Part shown: positions 1 through 8,245 of the stretch, piece after piece
Layout of the letters: each line of letters opens with the position of its first letter
How positions within the stretch are numbered: position 1 is the first letter of the stretch
Assembly: GCF_028023555.1 (NCBI RefSeq)
Contig: NZ_JAQIOY010000002.1
Coordinates: forward strand, 372,001-436,000
DNA: 64,000 nt
DNA from: Thalassococcus_A lentus
GTDB lineage: Bacteria > Pseudomonadota > Alphaproteobacteria > Rhodobacterales > Rhodobacteraceae
Reading direction: 5' to 3'
The notes under the pieces: model-generated
Database searches by the model: none
Seen by the model: only the letters and a program-made list of their open reading frames with translations
What the model was told of the DNA's origin: nothing
Position numbers and translations under genes: made by a program

Positions 1-1028
1 GCGCAACCATCAAGGCATTGAAAAAGCAGATCAGCGAAACCGCCCCCAAGGTCGCAACGCGCAAAAGCTCGGAAATGGTTCTCGAGGTGGTCAACCCGAT
101 CATGCCGGAAACCGTGGGTGGCTCCGCCGATCTGACTGGGTCAAACAACACGCTCACCGCAGATCTGGGCGTCTTTGACGACACCAACCGCAAGGGCCGC
201 TACGTCTATTGGGGCATTCGCGAACATGGCATGGCTTCGGCAATGAATGGCATGGCTCTGCACGGCGGCGTGCGCCCCTACGGCGGCACTTTCATGGCCT
301 TCACAGATTACGCCCGTCCGGCCATGCGTCTGGCAGCCCTGATGAAAGTGCCGACTGTCTTTGTGATGACGCATGACAGCATCGGTCTTGGTGAAGATGG
401 TCCAACCCACCAGCCGGTTGAACATTTGGCTATCAGCCGCGCCACACCCAATACATTGGTGTTCCGCCCTGCGGATACTGTCGAAACGGCCGAAGCATGG
501 GAAATCGCCTTGCGCCAGACCGGCACGCCGTCTGTCCTGTCGTTGACGCGTCAGGGCCTGCCAACCGTGCGGACCGAACACAAGAACACCAACCTTGTCG
601 AGAAAGGCGCCTATGTTCTGGCAGAAGCAGAAGGCAAGCGTCAGGTCATTCTGATGGCCACTGGGTCCGAAGTGTCGCTGGCGCTGGCTGCCCGTGACAT
701 GCTTCAGGAACAGGGGATCGGGACACGGGTTGTTTCCATGCCTTGCTGGGAGCTGTTCGAAATGCAGGACGAAGCCTATCGCAAGCGCGTCTTGCCGGCT
801 GGCCCTGTCCGTGTTGCGGTCGAGGCAAGCATCCGCTTTGGTTGGGATCGCTGGCTGTTCGGTGAACGCGGCCGCCGTGAAAAGGCAGGATTTGTCGGCA
901 TGCACGGCTTTGGCGCTTCGGCACCGGCAAACGTTCTGTTCGAAAAATTCGGCATCACCGCCGAAGCCGTGGCGCAGAAAGCCAAGGACCTCACCGAAGG
1001 CAAATGGCAGCCTGACACAACGGTCTAG
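1..1028 (+). CDS. tkt: Transketolase, C-terminal part (cut by window edge)
   Basis: Transketolase moves two-carbon ketol units between sugar phosphates in the pentose phosphate pathway and Calvin cycle, using thiamine diphosphate in the cytosol. The visible ~340 residues cover the pyrimidine-binding domain (GSADLTGSN, then the catalytic stretch YWGIREHGMASAMNG, where the Glu activates the cofactor) and the C-terminal domain with MATGSEVSLALAA. The frame is open to base 1, so the N-terminal cofactor domain lies outside the window. The TTG at 18 is internal, not a start. A strong terminator follows directly, so the gene ends its transcript here. Confidence 0.97.
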   Translation, partial: ATIKALKKQISETAPKVATRKSSEMVLEVVNPIMPETVGGSADLTGSNNTLTADLGVFDDTNRKGRYVYWGIREHGMASAMNGMALHGGVRPYGGTFMAFTDYARPAMRLAALMKVPTVFVMTHDSIGLGEDGPTHQPVEHLAISRATPNTLVFRPADTVETAEAWEIALRQTGTPSVLSLTRQGLPTVRTEHKNTNLVEKGAYVLAEAEGKRQVILMATGSEVSLALAARDMLQEQGIGTRVVSMPCWELFEMQDEAYRKRVLPAGPVRVAVEASIRFGWDRWLFGERGRREKAGFVGMHGFGASAPANVLFEKFGITAEAVAQKAKDLTEGKWQPDTTV

Positions 1029-1050
1029 GCCCTCTTTTACTACAGATTGC

Positions 1051-1086
1051 GGCGCGTAGGAAAACCTGCGCGCCGTTTTCTTTTTG
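1051..1086 (+). terminator. Intrinsic terminator after transketolase
   Basis: Ten-base arms (1051-1060 and 1065-1074) around an AAAA loop are followed by GTTTTCTTTTT. It lies 23 bases after the stop codon. Confidence 0.88.
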
Positions 1087-1199
1087 AGGCCGCCAAAATC
1101 TGCGCGCAGACCAAAGACCCTTTGTCAGGTACGGAATTAGTGACTCACGCAGCGCGTTCAAAACACGCTAGGCTGTCTTCAGATTGTTTTGAGGCAACC

Positions 1200-1874
1200 A
1201 TGATTAAATCCATCGTCACTTCCGCTCTGATCGGTCTTTCGCTTTGTTCGAACGCTGCCATCGCTGAGCAACCCGTCGAAATTGCAATCCTTCGCGGCAG
1301 TCATGGGCCGATCCCGGATCAGATGTGGGCAAAGATGCAGGATCTGTCATGGCATTCTGATATGCCCTGCCCCACGCGCGAAGAACTGAGCCTGCTGACC
1401 GTTCCATACAATGGGTTCGATGGTGAAACCAAAGAAGGCAAACTGATCGTGGCCGTCTCTGTTGCCGATGACATGCTCGACATCATGGCGGATCTCAAGG
1501 CTGCCGGTTTCCAGTTTCGACTGATGCGCCCGGTGCACGAATTTCTGGGCGAAGACCTGCGTTCGATGACCGCCAACAACACCAGCGCTTTTAATTGCCG
1601 GTTCATCGGCGGCACCAAGCGGCTGTCGGAACATGCACGCGGATTGGCCATAGACATCAATCCGGTCCAGAATCCCTATGTGCGCGGCGATTACACGTCG
1701 CCACCGAACGGGCGGGCCTATGACACCCGCAAGGAACGCGCTAACACGACAGACCCCGGCCTCATTCTGGCCGACGGCGCGGTTGTCGAAGCGTTCAAAT
1801 CCCGAGGCTGGGGTTGGGGCGGCGACTGGTCTTCTTCCAAGGACTACCAGCACTTTTCTAAAAGCGGCAACTGA
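1200..1874 (+). CDS. Exported M15-family (VanY-like) peptidase
   Basis: Predicted 224-residue cell-envelope metallopeptidase that would cleave D-amino-acid bonds in peptidoglycan peptides. Residues 1-22 form a signal peptide (hydrophobic core, AIA-E cut site). The zinc site pattern SExxRGxAIDINP places ligands at His145 and Asp152, and DYQHF supplies His218, as in the M15 DD-/LD-carboxypeptidases. GWGWGGDW before the last His is also typical. I chose the ATG at 1200 because it follows a GAGG ribosome site and gives a proper signal peptide; the frame is open further upstream without one. It stands alone between the tkt terminator and glutathione reductase. Confidence 0.8.
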   Translation: MIKSIVTSALIGLSLCSNAAIAEQPVEIAILRGSHGPIPDQMWAKMQDLSWHSDMPCPTREELSLLTVPYNGFDGETKEGKLIVAVSVADDMLDIMADLKAAGFQFRLMRPVHEFLGEDLRSMTANNTSAFNCRFIGGTKRLSEHARGLAIDINPVQNPYVRGDYTSPPNGRAYDTRKERANTTDPGLILADGAVVEAFKSRGWGWGGDWSSSKDYQHFSKSGN

Positions 1875-2001
1875 CGAGGCCCCTGCCCGGCGCAATTCCA
1901 CTTGAGCCGAGCCCTAATGAACGCCCGAACCGAGCGCCGGCACTGGCCTTCCCTGCGCCCATGTGAAATACCTTTTTCCGGAAGGCGAAAGGACGGCATG
2001 C

Positions 2002-3441
2002 ATGAGCAAGTTTGACTATGATCTCTTTGTGATCGGAGGCGGCTCTGGCGGCGTCCGTGCTGCGCGGGTAGCAGCCGGGGAAACCGGCGCCAAGGTGGCC
2101 TTGGCCGAAGAAGATCGTTACGGCGGAACCTGTGTGATCCGGGGCTGCGTTCCGAAGAAGTTGATGGTCTTTGCGTCCGAATACAGCCACATGCCTGCCC
2201 ACGCCCGCGCCTATGGCTGGGATATTCAGGACGGGCAGTTCGACTGGAACGCCTTTGGCGGTCAACTCAATCAGGAGCTCGACCGGCTTGAAAGCGTATA
2301 TCGCAAACTCCTGTCTGGATCGGGCGTCGAAACCTTTGATGCGCGCGCAACATTGAAAGACCCGCACACGGTCCAGCTGTCCACTGGCGAAACCAAGACG
2401 GCCAAACACATTCTGATCGCAACAGGCGGACGGCCTGTCAGACCAGATCTGCCGGGTGCAGAACTGGGCATGGTTTCGGATGATATCTTTCACCTGCCAG
2501 AATTGCCCAAATCTGTTCTGATCATCGGTGGCGGATATATTGCCTGTGAATTTGCCTGCATTTTGCATGGGCTGGGCGTTAAGGTGACGCAGTACTATCG
2601 CGGTGCGCAAATCCTGCGCGGCTTCGACGACGAAGCGCGCGGTCTGATCGCAGACTCGATGCGTGAGCGCGGCATAGATCTGCACACGGGTACCAACATC
2701 GTTGAGGCCCGCCCTGCAGCAGAGGCTGATGCCGACGACATGGCAGCCCCGGTCGAAGCCGAACAATTCAGCCCGCGGACAACCCACGAAGGCCATAAGG
2801 GACCGGTCTGGGTCAAGGCCACCAACGGCTCGACTGCCGTCTTCGACAAGGTTCTGTTCGCCACCGGGCGCAAGCCAAACTCCGATGACCTTGGCCTTGA
2901 AGAGCTTGGGATTGCTCTGGGCCGCGGCGGGAAAATCGAAGTGGACGGCTATAGCCAGACATCGGTTCCGTCGATCTATGCAATTGGTGACGTTACCGAT
3001 CGCGTAAACCTGACGCCCGTGGCAATTCGCGAAGGCATGGCCTTTGTCGAGACGGTTTTCAAAGGCAACCCGACCGAAGTCGATCATGACCTGATCCCTT
3101 CGGCAGTCTTTACTCAGCCAGAGATGGGCACTGTTGGCCTGTCCGAAGAAGCGGCGCGTGAACAAGAAGAAATCGAAGTTTACAGCACGTCCTTCCGGCC
3201 CATGCAGACCGCCTTTGCCCAACAACCGGATCGGGTCATGATGAAACTCATCGTGTCCAAAGAAACCCGCAAGGTACTGGGATGCCACATCGTCGCACCC
3301 GGCGCGGGCGAGATGATCCAGATGGCGGGCATTGCAGTGAAAATGGGCGCGACAAAAGAAGATTTCGACCGGACTGTGGCGGTTCATCCCACCATGTCCG
3401 AAGAACTGGTAACCATGCGCAATCCGGTGCGGACGGGTTGA
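2002..3441 (+). CDS. gor: Glutathione-disulfide reductase
   Basis: NADPH-dependent flavoenzyme (479 residues, usual length) that reduces oxidised glutathione in the cytosol. It shows the N-terminal FAD dinucleotide motif VIGGGSGG, the redox-active pair Cys44/Cys49 in GGTCVIRGCVPKK, the NAD(P)H-binding motif IIGGGYIACEFA, the second FAD motif YAIGDVTDR, and the C-terminal HPTMSEE carrying the catalytic His. The ATG at 2002 is preceded by AAAGGA; the 13 codons upstream in frame lack the family pattern. A stretch of about 30 residues (roughly 235-265, rich in Ala, Glu and Asp) is an insertion typical of alphaproteobacterial versions. Confidence 0.94.
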   Translation: MSKFDYDLFVIGGGSGGVRAARVAAGETGAKVALAEEDRYGGTCVIRGCVPKKLMVFASEYSHMPAHARAYGWDIQDGQFDWNAFGGQLNQELDRLESVYRKLLSGSGVETFDARATLKDPHTVQLSTGETKTAKHILIATGGRPVRPDLPGAELGMVSDDIFHLPELPKSVLIIGGGYIACEFACILHGLGVKVTQYYRGAQILRGFDDEARGLIADSMRERGIDLHTGTNIVEARPAAEADADDMAAPVEAEQFSPRTTHEGHKGPVWVKATNGSTAVFDKVLFATGRKPNSDDLGLEELGIALGRGGKIEVDGYSQTSVPSIYAIGDVTDRVNLTPVAIREGMAFVETVFKGNPTEVDHDLIPSAVFTQPEMGTVGLSEEAAREQEEIEVYSTSFRPMQTAFAQQPDRVMMKLIVSKETRKVLGCHIVAPGAGEMIQMAGIAVKMGATKEDFDRTVAVHPTMSEELVTMRNPVRTG

Positions 3442-3508
3442 TTTCCTGATTAAAGCGCACAGGTTCTAGACTAGCAGACGAGACAGACGACCAAGAGGGA
3501 AAGACTCA

Positions 3509-4666
3509 ATGGCAGGAAACAGCGGCGGCCCCTGGGGGGGCGGCGGTTCAGGCGGCGGCAACAATGGTCGCGGACCGAGCGGTGGTGGCGGCGGCGGAGG
3601 CCGCGGCCCCGATGATAACAATCAGATCCCCGAGATCGATGAGCTGATGAAAAAAGGCCAGGAACGCCTGCGCGTTCTGATGGGCGGCAAAGGCGGCGGC
3701 AACGGTGGCGGCGCCAACGGGTCTGGCGGCAACGATGGCGGACCGGGTCTGACACGCGGCACCGTGGTGCTTGGCCTGCTCGGCTTGATCGGCCTGTGGC
3801 TTTTCTCGAGCTTCTACACCGTGCGGCCAGAAGAACAGTCGGTCGAATTGTTCCTTGGCGAATACTCCAGCACTGGCAATCCCGGTCTGAACTTTGCCCC
3901 CTGGCCCGTGGTTACCTACGAGGTCGTCAACGTGACCTCTGAACGGACCGAAAACATCGGTGGCGGCCGCAATGGCAACGATGGCCTGATGCTGACCACA
4001 GACGCCAACATCGTGGACATCGAGTTCCAGGTGGTCTGGAACATCACGGATCCGGCGAAACTTCTGTTCAATATCCGCGACCCGCAACTGACGGTTCAGG
4101 CTGTTTCTGAATCCGTCATGCGCGAAATTATCGCGGCATCGAACCTCGCTCCGATCCTGAACAGGGATCGTGGATTGATCGCCGACAGCGCAATGCAAAG
4201 CATCCAAGCGACCTTGGATGAATATGACAGCGGTATCTCGATCGTTCGTGTGAACCTTGACGCAGCTGATCCACCACGCGAAGTCATCGACGCATTCCGC
4301 GAAGTTCAGGCTGCCGAACAGGAACGCGACCGTCTGGAACGTCAGGCTGACGCCTACGCGAACCGCGTTGTTGCCGAAGCCCGTGGTCAGGCAGCACAAA
4401 CACTCGAAGAGGCCGAAGGTTATCGTAGCCAAGTGGTCAACAACGCTTTGGGTGAAGCCTCACGCTTTACCTCGGTTCTCGAAGAATACGCCAAGGCGCC
4501 AGAAGTAACGCGCCGCCGGCTTTACCTCGAAACCATGGAAAGCGTTCTGGGTGACGTGGACAAGATGATCCTCGACAACTCAATCACCGAAGGCGGTGCG
4601 GGCGGCGGCGGCGTTGTCCCCTATCTGCCACTCAATGAACTGCGCCGTCCGGCAGGAGGAAACTAA
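3509..4666 (+). CDS. hflK: FtsH protease modulator HflK
   Basis: Inner-membrane SPFH/band-7 protein (385 residues) that with HflC forms the large ring complex around the FtsH protease and restrains its action on membrane proteins. Residues 1-85 are a Gly/Asn-rich cytoplasmic tail. One membrane segment follows (VVLGLLGLIGLWLF), then the periplasmic SPFH domain starting TVRPEEQSVELFLG, and a charged coiled-coil region (AAEQERDRLERQADAYANRVVAEARG). The stop codon lies one base before hflC, so the two are co-transcribed and probably translationally coupled. Confidence 0.95.
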   Translation: MAGNSGGPWGGGGSGGGNNGRGPSGGGGGGGRGPDDNNQIPEIDELMKKGQERLRVLMGGKGGGNGGGANGSGGNDGGPGLTRGTVVLGLLGLIGLWLFSSFYTVRPEEQSVELFLGEYSSTGNPGLNFAPWPVVTYEVVNVTSERTENIGGGRNGNDGLMLTTDANIVDIEFQVVWNITDPAKLLFNIRDPQLTVQAVSESVMREIIAASNLAPILNRDRGLIADSAMQSIQATLDEYDSGISIVRVNLDAADPPREVIDAFREVQAAEQERDRLERQADAYANRVVAEARGQAAQTLEEAEGYRSQVVNNALGEASRFTSVLEEYAKAPEVTRRRLYLETMESVLGDVDKMILDNSITEGGAGGGGVVPYLPLNELRRPAGGN

Positions 4667-4667
4667 G

Positions 4668-5558
4668 ATGCGTAAGACAAGTTATCTTTTGCCCGCCTTC
4701 GTCGTTGGGATCGTTGTACTGTTGTCGTCGGTTTTTGTCGTCGACGAACGCGAAAAAGCACTGGTCCTGCAGTTTGGTCAGATCAAGGCCGTCAAGGAAG
4801 ACCCCGGTCTGGCCTTTAAAATCCCGTTCATTCAGGAAGTCGTACGCTATGACGACCGGATCCTGTCGCTGGACACGCAAACCATCGAAGTCACGCCCTC
4901 TGACGACCGCCGTTTGGTCGTAGACGCCTTTGCGCGTTACCGGATTGCTGACGTGGTTCAGTTCCGTCAGGCCGTTGGTGTCGGCGGTATCCGCGCCGCC
5001 GAAGATCGCTTGTCTTCGGTTCTGAATGCGCAGATCCGTGAGGTTCTGGGTGCCGATCAGGTCACATCTGATACGATCCTCTCCGAAGATCGCCGTGAGC
5101 TTATGACCCGTATTCGCGATCAGGCGCGCACCTCTGCGCGCGGTCTTGGTCTCGATGTTGTGGACGTGCGCCTTAAGCAGACCAACCTGCCCGAGCAAAA
5201 CCTGAACGCCACGTTCGAACGGATGCGCGCCGAACGTGCCCGCGAAGCGGCTGATGAGATTGCCCGTGGTAACGAGGCGGCCCAGCGTGTTCGCGCCCTG
5301 GCAGACCGTACCGTGACTGAGACCCTGTCGGAAGCGGATCGCGAAGCCAACGTCATTCGCGGTGAGGCAGATGCGGAACGCAACGGCATCTTTGCCAACG
5401 CATTTGGTGCTGATCCCGAGTTCTTTGCCTTCTACCGTTCGCTGCAGGCCTATGAAAAAGCCCTGCGCGGTGGCAACTCGACCATGGTCATGACGCCCGA
5501 CAGCCAGTTCTTTGACTACTTCAAGAGCGAGAACGCAGGCGCTCCGGCATCCCAATGA
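4668..5558 (+). CDS. hflC: FtsH protease modulator HflC
   Basis: Partner SPFH protein of HflK (296 residues). It has an N-terminal membrane anchor (LLPAFVVGIVVLLSSVFVV), the start of the SPFH domain (VDEREKALVLQFGQI), and the conserved region around RIRDQARTSARGLGLDVVDVRLKQTNLP. The ATG at 4668 comes right after the hflK stop with AGGAGG upstream inside hflK, which decides against the longer frame that starts inside hflK. The end overlaps the next gene by four bases (ATGA). Confidence 0.95.
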   Translation: MRKTSYLLPAFVVGIVVLLSSVFVVDEREKALVLQFGQIKAVKEDPGLAFKIPFIQEVVRYDDRILSLDTQTIEVTPSDDRRLVVDAFARYRIADVVQFRQAVGVGGIRAAEDRLSSVLNAQIREVLGADQVTSDTILSEDRRELMTRIRDQARTSARGLGLDVVDVRLKQTNLPEQNLNATFERMRAERAREAADEIARGNEAAQRVRALADRTVTETLSEADREANVIRGEADAERNGIFANAFGADPEFFAFYRSLQAYEKALRGGNSTMVMTPDSQFFDYFKSENAGAPASQ

Positions 5559-5743
5559 CCGGGACGGACATACTAACGGGGATCGCTCTGGTCCTCGTGA
5601 TCGAGGGGCTGGTGTACGCACTGGCCCCTTCGCTTGTGGAACGCATGCTCGAAGCTTTACGCGCCATGCCAATCGATAGCCGGCGCACACTCGGCATATT
5701 GACGGCGGCGACCGGTGTTCTGCTGCTCTGGATGGTGCAATAG
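5555..5743 (+). CDS. DUF2065 small membrane protein
   Basis: A 62-residue protein with two hydrophobic helices (ILTGIALVLVIEGLVYALAP and TLGILTAATGVLLLWMVQ), matching the YjeT/DUF2065 family commonly found at the end of hflKC operons. It overlaps hflC by four bases, so it is part of the same operon and probably works at the inner membrane with HflKC. Its function is not known. A degP-type protease gene, which I recall as a frequent next neighbour in related bacteria, is not present here. Confidence 0.8.
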   Translation: MTGTDILTGIALVLVIEGLVYALAPSLVERMLEALRAMPIDSRRTLGILTAATGVLLLWMVQ

Positions 5744-5929
5744 CGCGACAAACCCGGTGAACGCCTGCCTTGGGCCTGCCATGACTGGCCACCCCTGCGG
5801 GATCCGTCTTGGCGGCGATATGCACAGTTCACGACTTGCTTTAGTGCCTGACAGGCCCGACCCTCTGCGGAAGCCTGTGCACTGCAACACCAAACAGCCC
5901 CTCTTAGAGCGCAAGACAGCGCCGCCGCC

Positions 5930-6895
5930 CTAGTGTGCGGCGCTCTTGCTACCCGTCACGGCGCTCCAGAGCGGGATCAGGATCTTGATGGCAATCGGGA
6001 TCAGGATCAGCCCAACGATGAACCCAAGGATCCCGTCAATGACCGCCTTGGCGATCCAGTCACCGGCCGGATCGCCGCCGCCCATAGCATGCGCATAGTG
6101 GTGGATTGTGTCTTCCGGCCAATGCCAGCCCATCTGATGGAGGGAATGCACAATGATAGAGCCCCCTACCCACAGCATTGCCGCCGTCCCGACAATGGAC
6201 AAGAGCTTAAGAAACCACGGCATCATCTTTACGATTAGGCGGCCCAGTCCGCGTGTCAGACCAAGCTTGCCAACCCGGCTCATCCACATGCCGACATCGT
6301 CCATTTTCACGATGATTGCGACCGCGCCGTAAACGGCAATGGTGATGGCAATGCCGACGACGGCCAAGGTGACGCCCTGAATCCAGTAGCTGTCGCTCTC
6401 GATTACGGAGAGCGAAAGGGTCATGATCTCGGCAGACAGGATGAAGTCCGTTTTGATCGCGCCCTTCACTTTTTCTTCTTCGAGCTTCTTGGGATCGCCG
6501 ATATCGTGGCTGCCATCCGGGCCGCCTGAATGATCGTCATGCGGCATCAGGACGTGCACGATCTTTTCAGCGCCTTCGAAGCACAGGTAGCACCCGCCAA
6601 GGATCAAAAGGGGCGGAACAAGCCATGGCGCAAAGACCGACATCAGCATCGCCGCAGGCAGCAGGAAAACCAGCTTGTTGATGAAGCTGCCCCGCGCAAT
6701 CCGCCAGATCATCGGCAATTCCCGCGCCGGCTCAAAGCCAGTGACGTATTTCGGGGTTACCGCCGCGTCATCAATCACGACGCCTGCCGCCTTGGCTCCG
6801 GCCTTGGCCGCGTTGGCCGCAACGTCGTCCACCGAGGCCGCCGCGATCTTGGCAATACCGGCCACATCATCCAGAAGCGCTAGAAGTCCGCTCAT
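5930..6895 (-). CDS. DUF808 (YedI-type) inner membrane protein
   Basis: A 321-residue integral membrane protein of the DUF808 family, function unknown. The signature N-terminus (MSGLLALLDDVAGIAKIAAASVDD) and the segment GGCYLCFEGAEK are characteristic, followed by several hydrophobic helices (for example VTLAVVGIAITIAVYGAVAIIV and FIVGLILIPIAIKILIPLW). It is transcribed alone, convergent with the hflKC operon. An 8-base inverted repeat (5921-5946) spans its stop codon. Confidence 0.85.
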   Translation of the reverse strand: MSGLLALLDDVAGIAKIAAASVDDVAANAAKAGAKAAGVVIDDAAVTPKYVTGFEPARELPMIWRIARGSFINKLVFLLPAAMLMSVFAPWLVPPLLILGGCYLCFEGAEKIVHVLMPHDDHSGGPDGSHDIGDPKKLEEEKVKGAIKTDFILSAEIMTLSLSVIESDSYWIQGVTLAVVGIAITIAVYGAVAIIVKMDDVGMWMSRVGKLGLTRGLGRLIVKMMPWFLKLLSIVGTAAMLWVGGSIIVHSLHQMGWHWPEDTIHHYAHAMGGGDPAGDWIAKAVIDGILGFIVGLILIPIAIKILIPLWSAVTGSKSAAH

Positions 6896-6989
6896 AACTC
6901 ATACCCCGTTCTCATTTCAGCGCAGCCTAGCCGCCTTGTCGCCAAGCGCAACCACCGCACAACTCAGAATCACCACTGACCCTTTGCAA

Positions 6990-7072
6990 AGACCGTTAAC
7001 GCAAACGACTTTTTTTTACCAAATTTCGTTAGCGCAATCAGCAGTCAATCGGTCACGTTTACCGCTAACAGT
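6990..7072 (+). promoter_or_regulatory. Cluster of GTTAGCG-type half and full sites upstream of first GAPDH
   Basis: Three related motifs lie within 80 bases: GTTAACGCAAAC (6994-7005), GTTAGCGCAATC (7028-7039) and TTTACCGCTAACAG (7058-7071). They resemble the palindrome TGTTAGCGCTAACA that I recall for the LacI-type carbon regulator CceR of Rhodobacterales. A better copy sits upstream of the second GAPDH gene. The function is inferred from this recurrence. Confidence 0.45.
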
Positions 7073-7152
7073 CTGTGGTAAATAGACTTTTTCCTTTGCT
7101 GCACCTGCACGCCACCGTATACCGCGCGCAACGCTTCAAAGGAGTGAACCTC

Positions 7153-8157
7153 ATGACTGTCACCGTCGGGATCAATGGTTTTGGCCGCATTGGCCGTTGC
7201 ACACTGTCTCATATCGCCGAGTCGGCGCGCAACGATGTGCAGGTCGTCAAGATCAACGCGACCGGCCCCATCGAGACAGCAGCGCATCTGCTGCGCTATG
7301 ACAGTGTTCACGGTCGCTTTCCCGGCGAAGTCAAAGTTTCCGGAAATGCCATGGACCTCGGCCGCGGCCCAATCGATGTGATGTCCACCTACGATATGGA
7401 AGAGCTGGACTGGGGCGGCTGCGACGTTGTTCTGGAGTGCACAGGCAATTTCAACGACGGCACCAAGGCCAGCAAACACATCGAGCGCGGCGCCAAGTCC
7501 GTGTTGATCTCTGCTCCGGCCAAGAACGTTCAAAAGACAATCGTCTACGGTGTAAACCATCGCGACTTGCAGGCTGGCGATACAATGATCTCGAACGGAT
7601 CGTGCACAACCAACTGCCTCGCTCCTCTTGCCAAGGTACTGGATGAAGGCATCGGCATTGAATCCGGCATCATGACCACGATCCACAGCTATACTGGCGA
7701 CCAGCCAACACTGGATCGCCGCCACAACGATCTGTATCGCGCCCGCGCCGCGGCCATGGCAATGATCCCTACATCAACCGGTGCGGCCAAAGCACTGGGC
7801 GAAGTGCTGCCAAACCTCAAAGGCAAGCTCGATGGCTCTGCCGTGCGTGTACCGACACCTAACGTATCGGCCGTAGACCTGACCTTCTACGCCAAGAAGG
7901 ACGTATCCGTTGCGGATGTGAACGAAGTGGTTGCCGAAGCAGCAGCGGGCCGGATGGGTATGGTTCTGTCCTACGATCCAGAGCAGAAGGTTTCTGTGGA
8001 TTTCAACCACACCACCCATTCCTCAATCTTTGCACCGGACCAGACCAAGGTGGTCGGCAAGCGCATGGTCCGCGTTCTGGCATGGTACGACAATGAATGG
8101 GGCTTCTCGGCGCGTATGGCCGACGTCGCCGCAGCCATGGGCCGCGTTCTGCACTAA
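7153..8157 (+). CDS. gap: Glyceraldehyde-3-phosphate dehydrogenase, paralogue 1 (Ala36 form)
   Basis: A 334-residue cytosolic enzyme that interconverts glyceraldehyde 3-phosphate and 1,3-bisphosphoglycerate. Seen: Rossmann motif GINGFGRIGR, catalytic Cys151 in SNGSCTTNC, and WYDNEWGFS near the end. The ATG at 7153 follows GGAG. The acidic residue that normally holds the NAD ribose (Asp in IND) is Ala36 here (KINATGP), whereas the second paralogue at 27775 keeps Asp36. This suggests NADP use or relaxed coenzyme choice, perhaps in gluconeogenic flux; that is inference. It is monocistronic, ending in a clear terminator. Confidence 0.93.
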   Translation: MTVTVGINGFGRIGRCTLSHIAESARNDVQVVKINATGPIETAAHLLRYDSVHGRFPGEVKVSGNAMDLGRGPIDVMSTYDMEELDWGGCDVVLECTGNFNDGTKASKHIERGAKSVLISAPAKNVQKTIVYGVNHRDLQAGDTMISNGSCTTNCLAPLAKVLDEGIGIESGIMTTIHSYTGDQPTLDRRHNDLYRARAAAMAMIPTSTGAAKALGEVLPNLKGKLDGSAVRVPTPNVSAVDLTFYAKKDVSVADVNEVVAEAAAGRMGMVLSYDPEQKVSVDFNHTTHSSIFAPDQTKVVGKRMVRVLAWYDNEWGFSARMADVAAAMGRVLH

Positions 8158-8179
8158 TCGCGCTCACGCGATCTCATAA

Positions 8180-8214
8180 CAAAAGCCCGGTCACGAATGA
8201 CCGGGCTTTTTTGT
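8180..8214 (+). terminator. Bidirectional terminator between gap and dctD
   Basis: AAAGCCCGGTCA, loop CGAA, TGACCGGGCTTTTTT. The A-run on the other side lets it serve the convergent response-regulator gene as well. Confidence 0.92.
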
Positions 8215-8245
8215 CTTTACGGCTCTGGCGACAGCGCGCCGTATT

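Noticed and set aside
1858..3387. 509-codon frame antisense to glutathione reductase
   Set aside because: It mirrors gor codon periodicity, has no family match and no ribosome site.
5715..5933. 72-codon frame after the DUF2065 gene
   Set aside because: Overlaps DUF2065, lacks a start signal, low-complexity composition.
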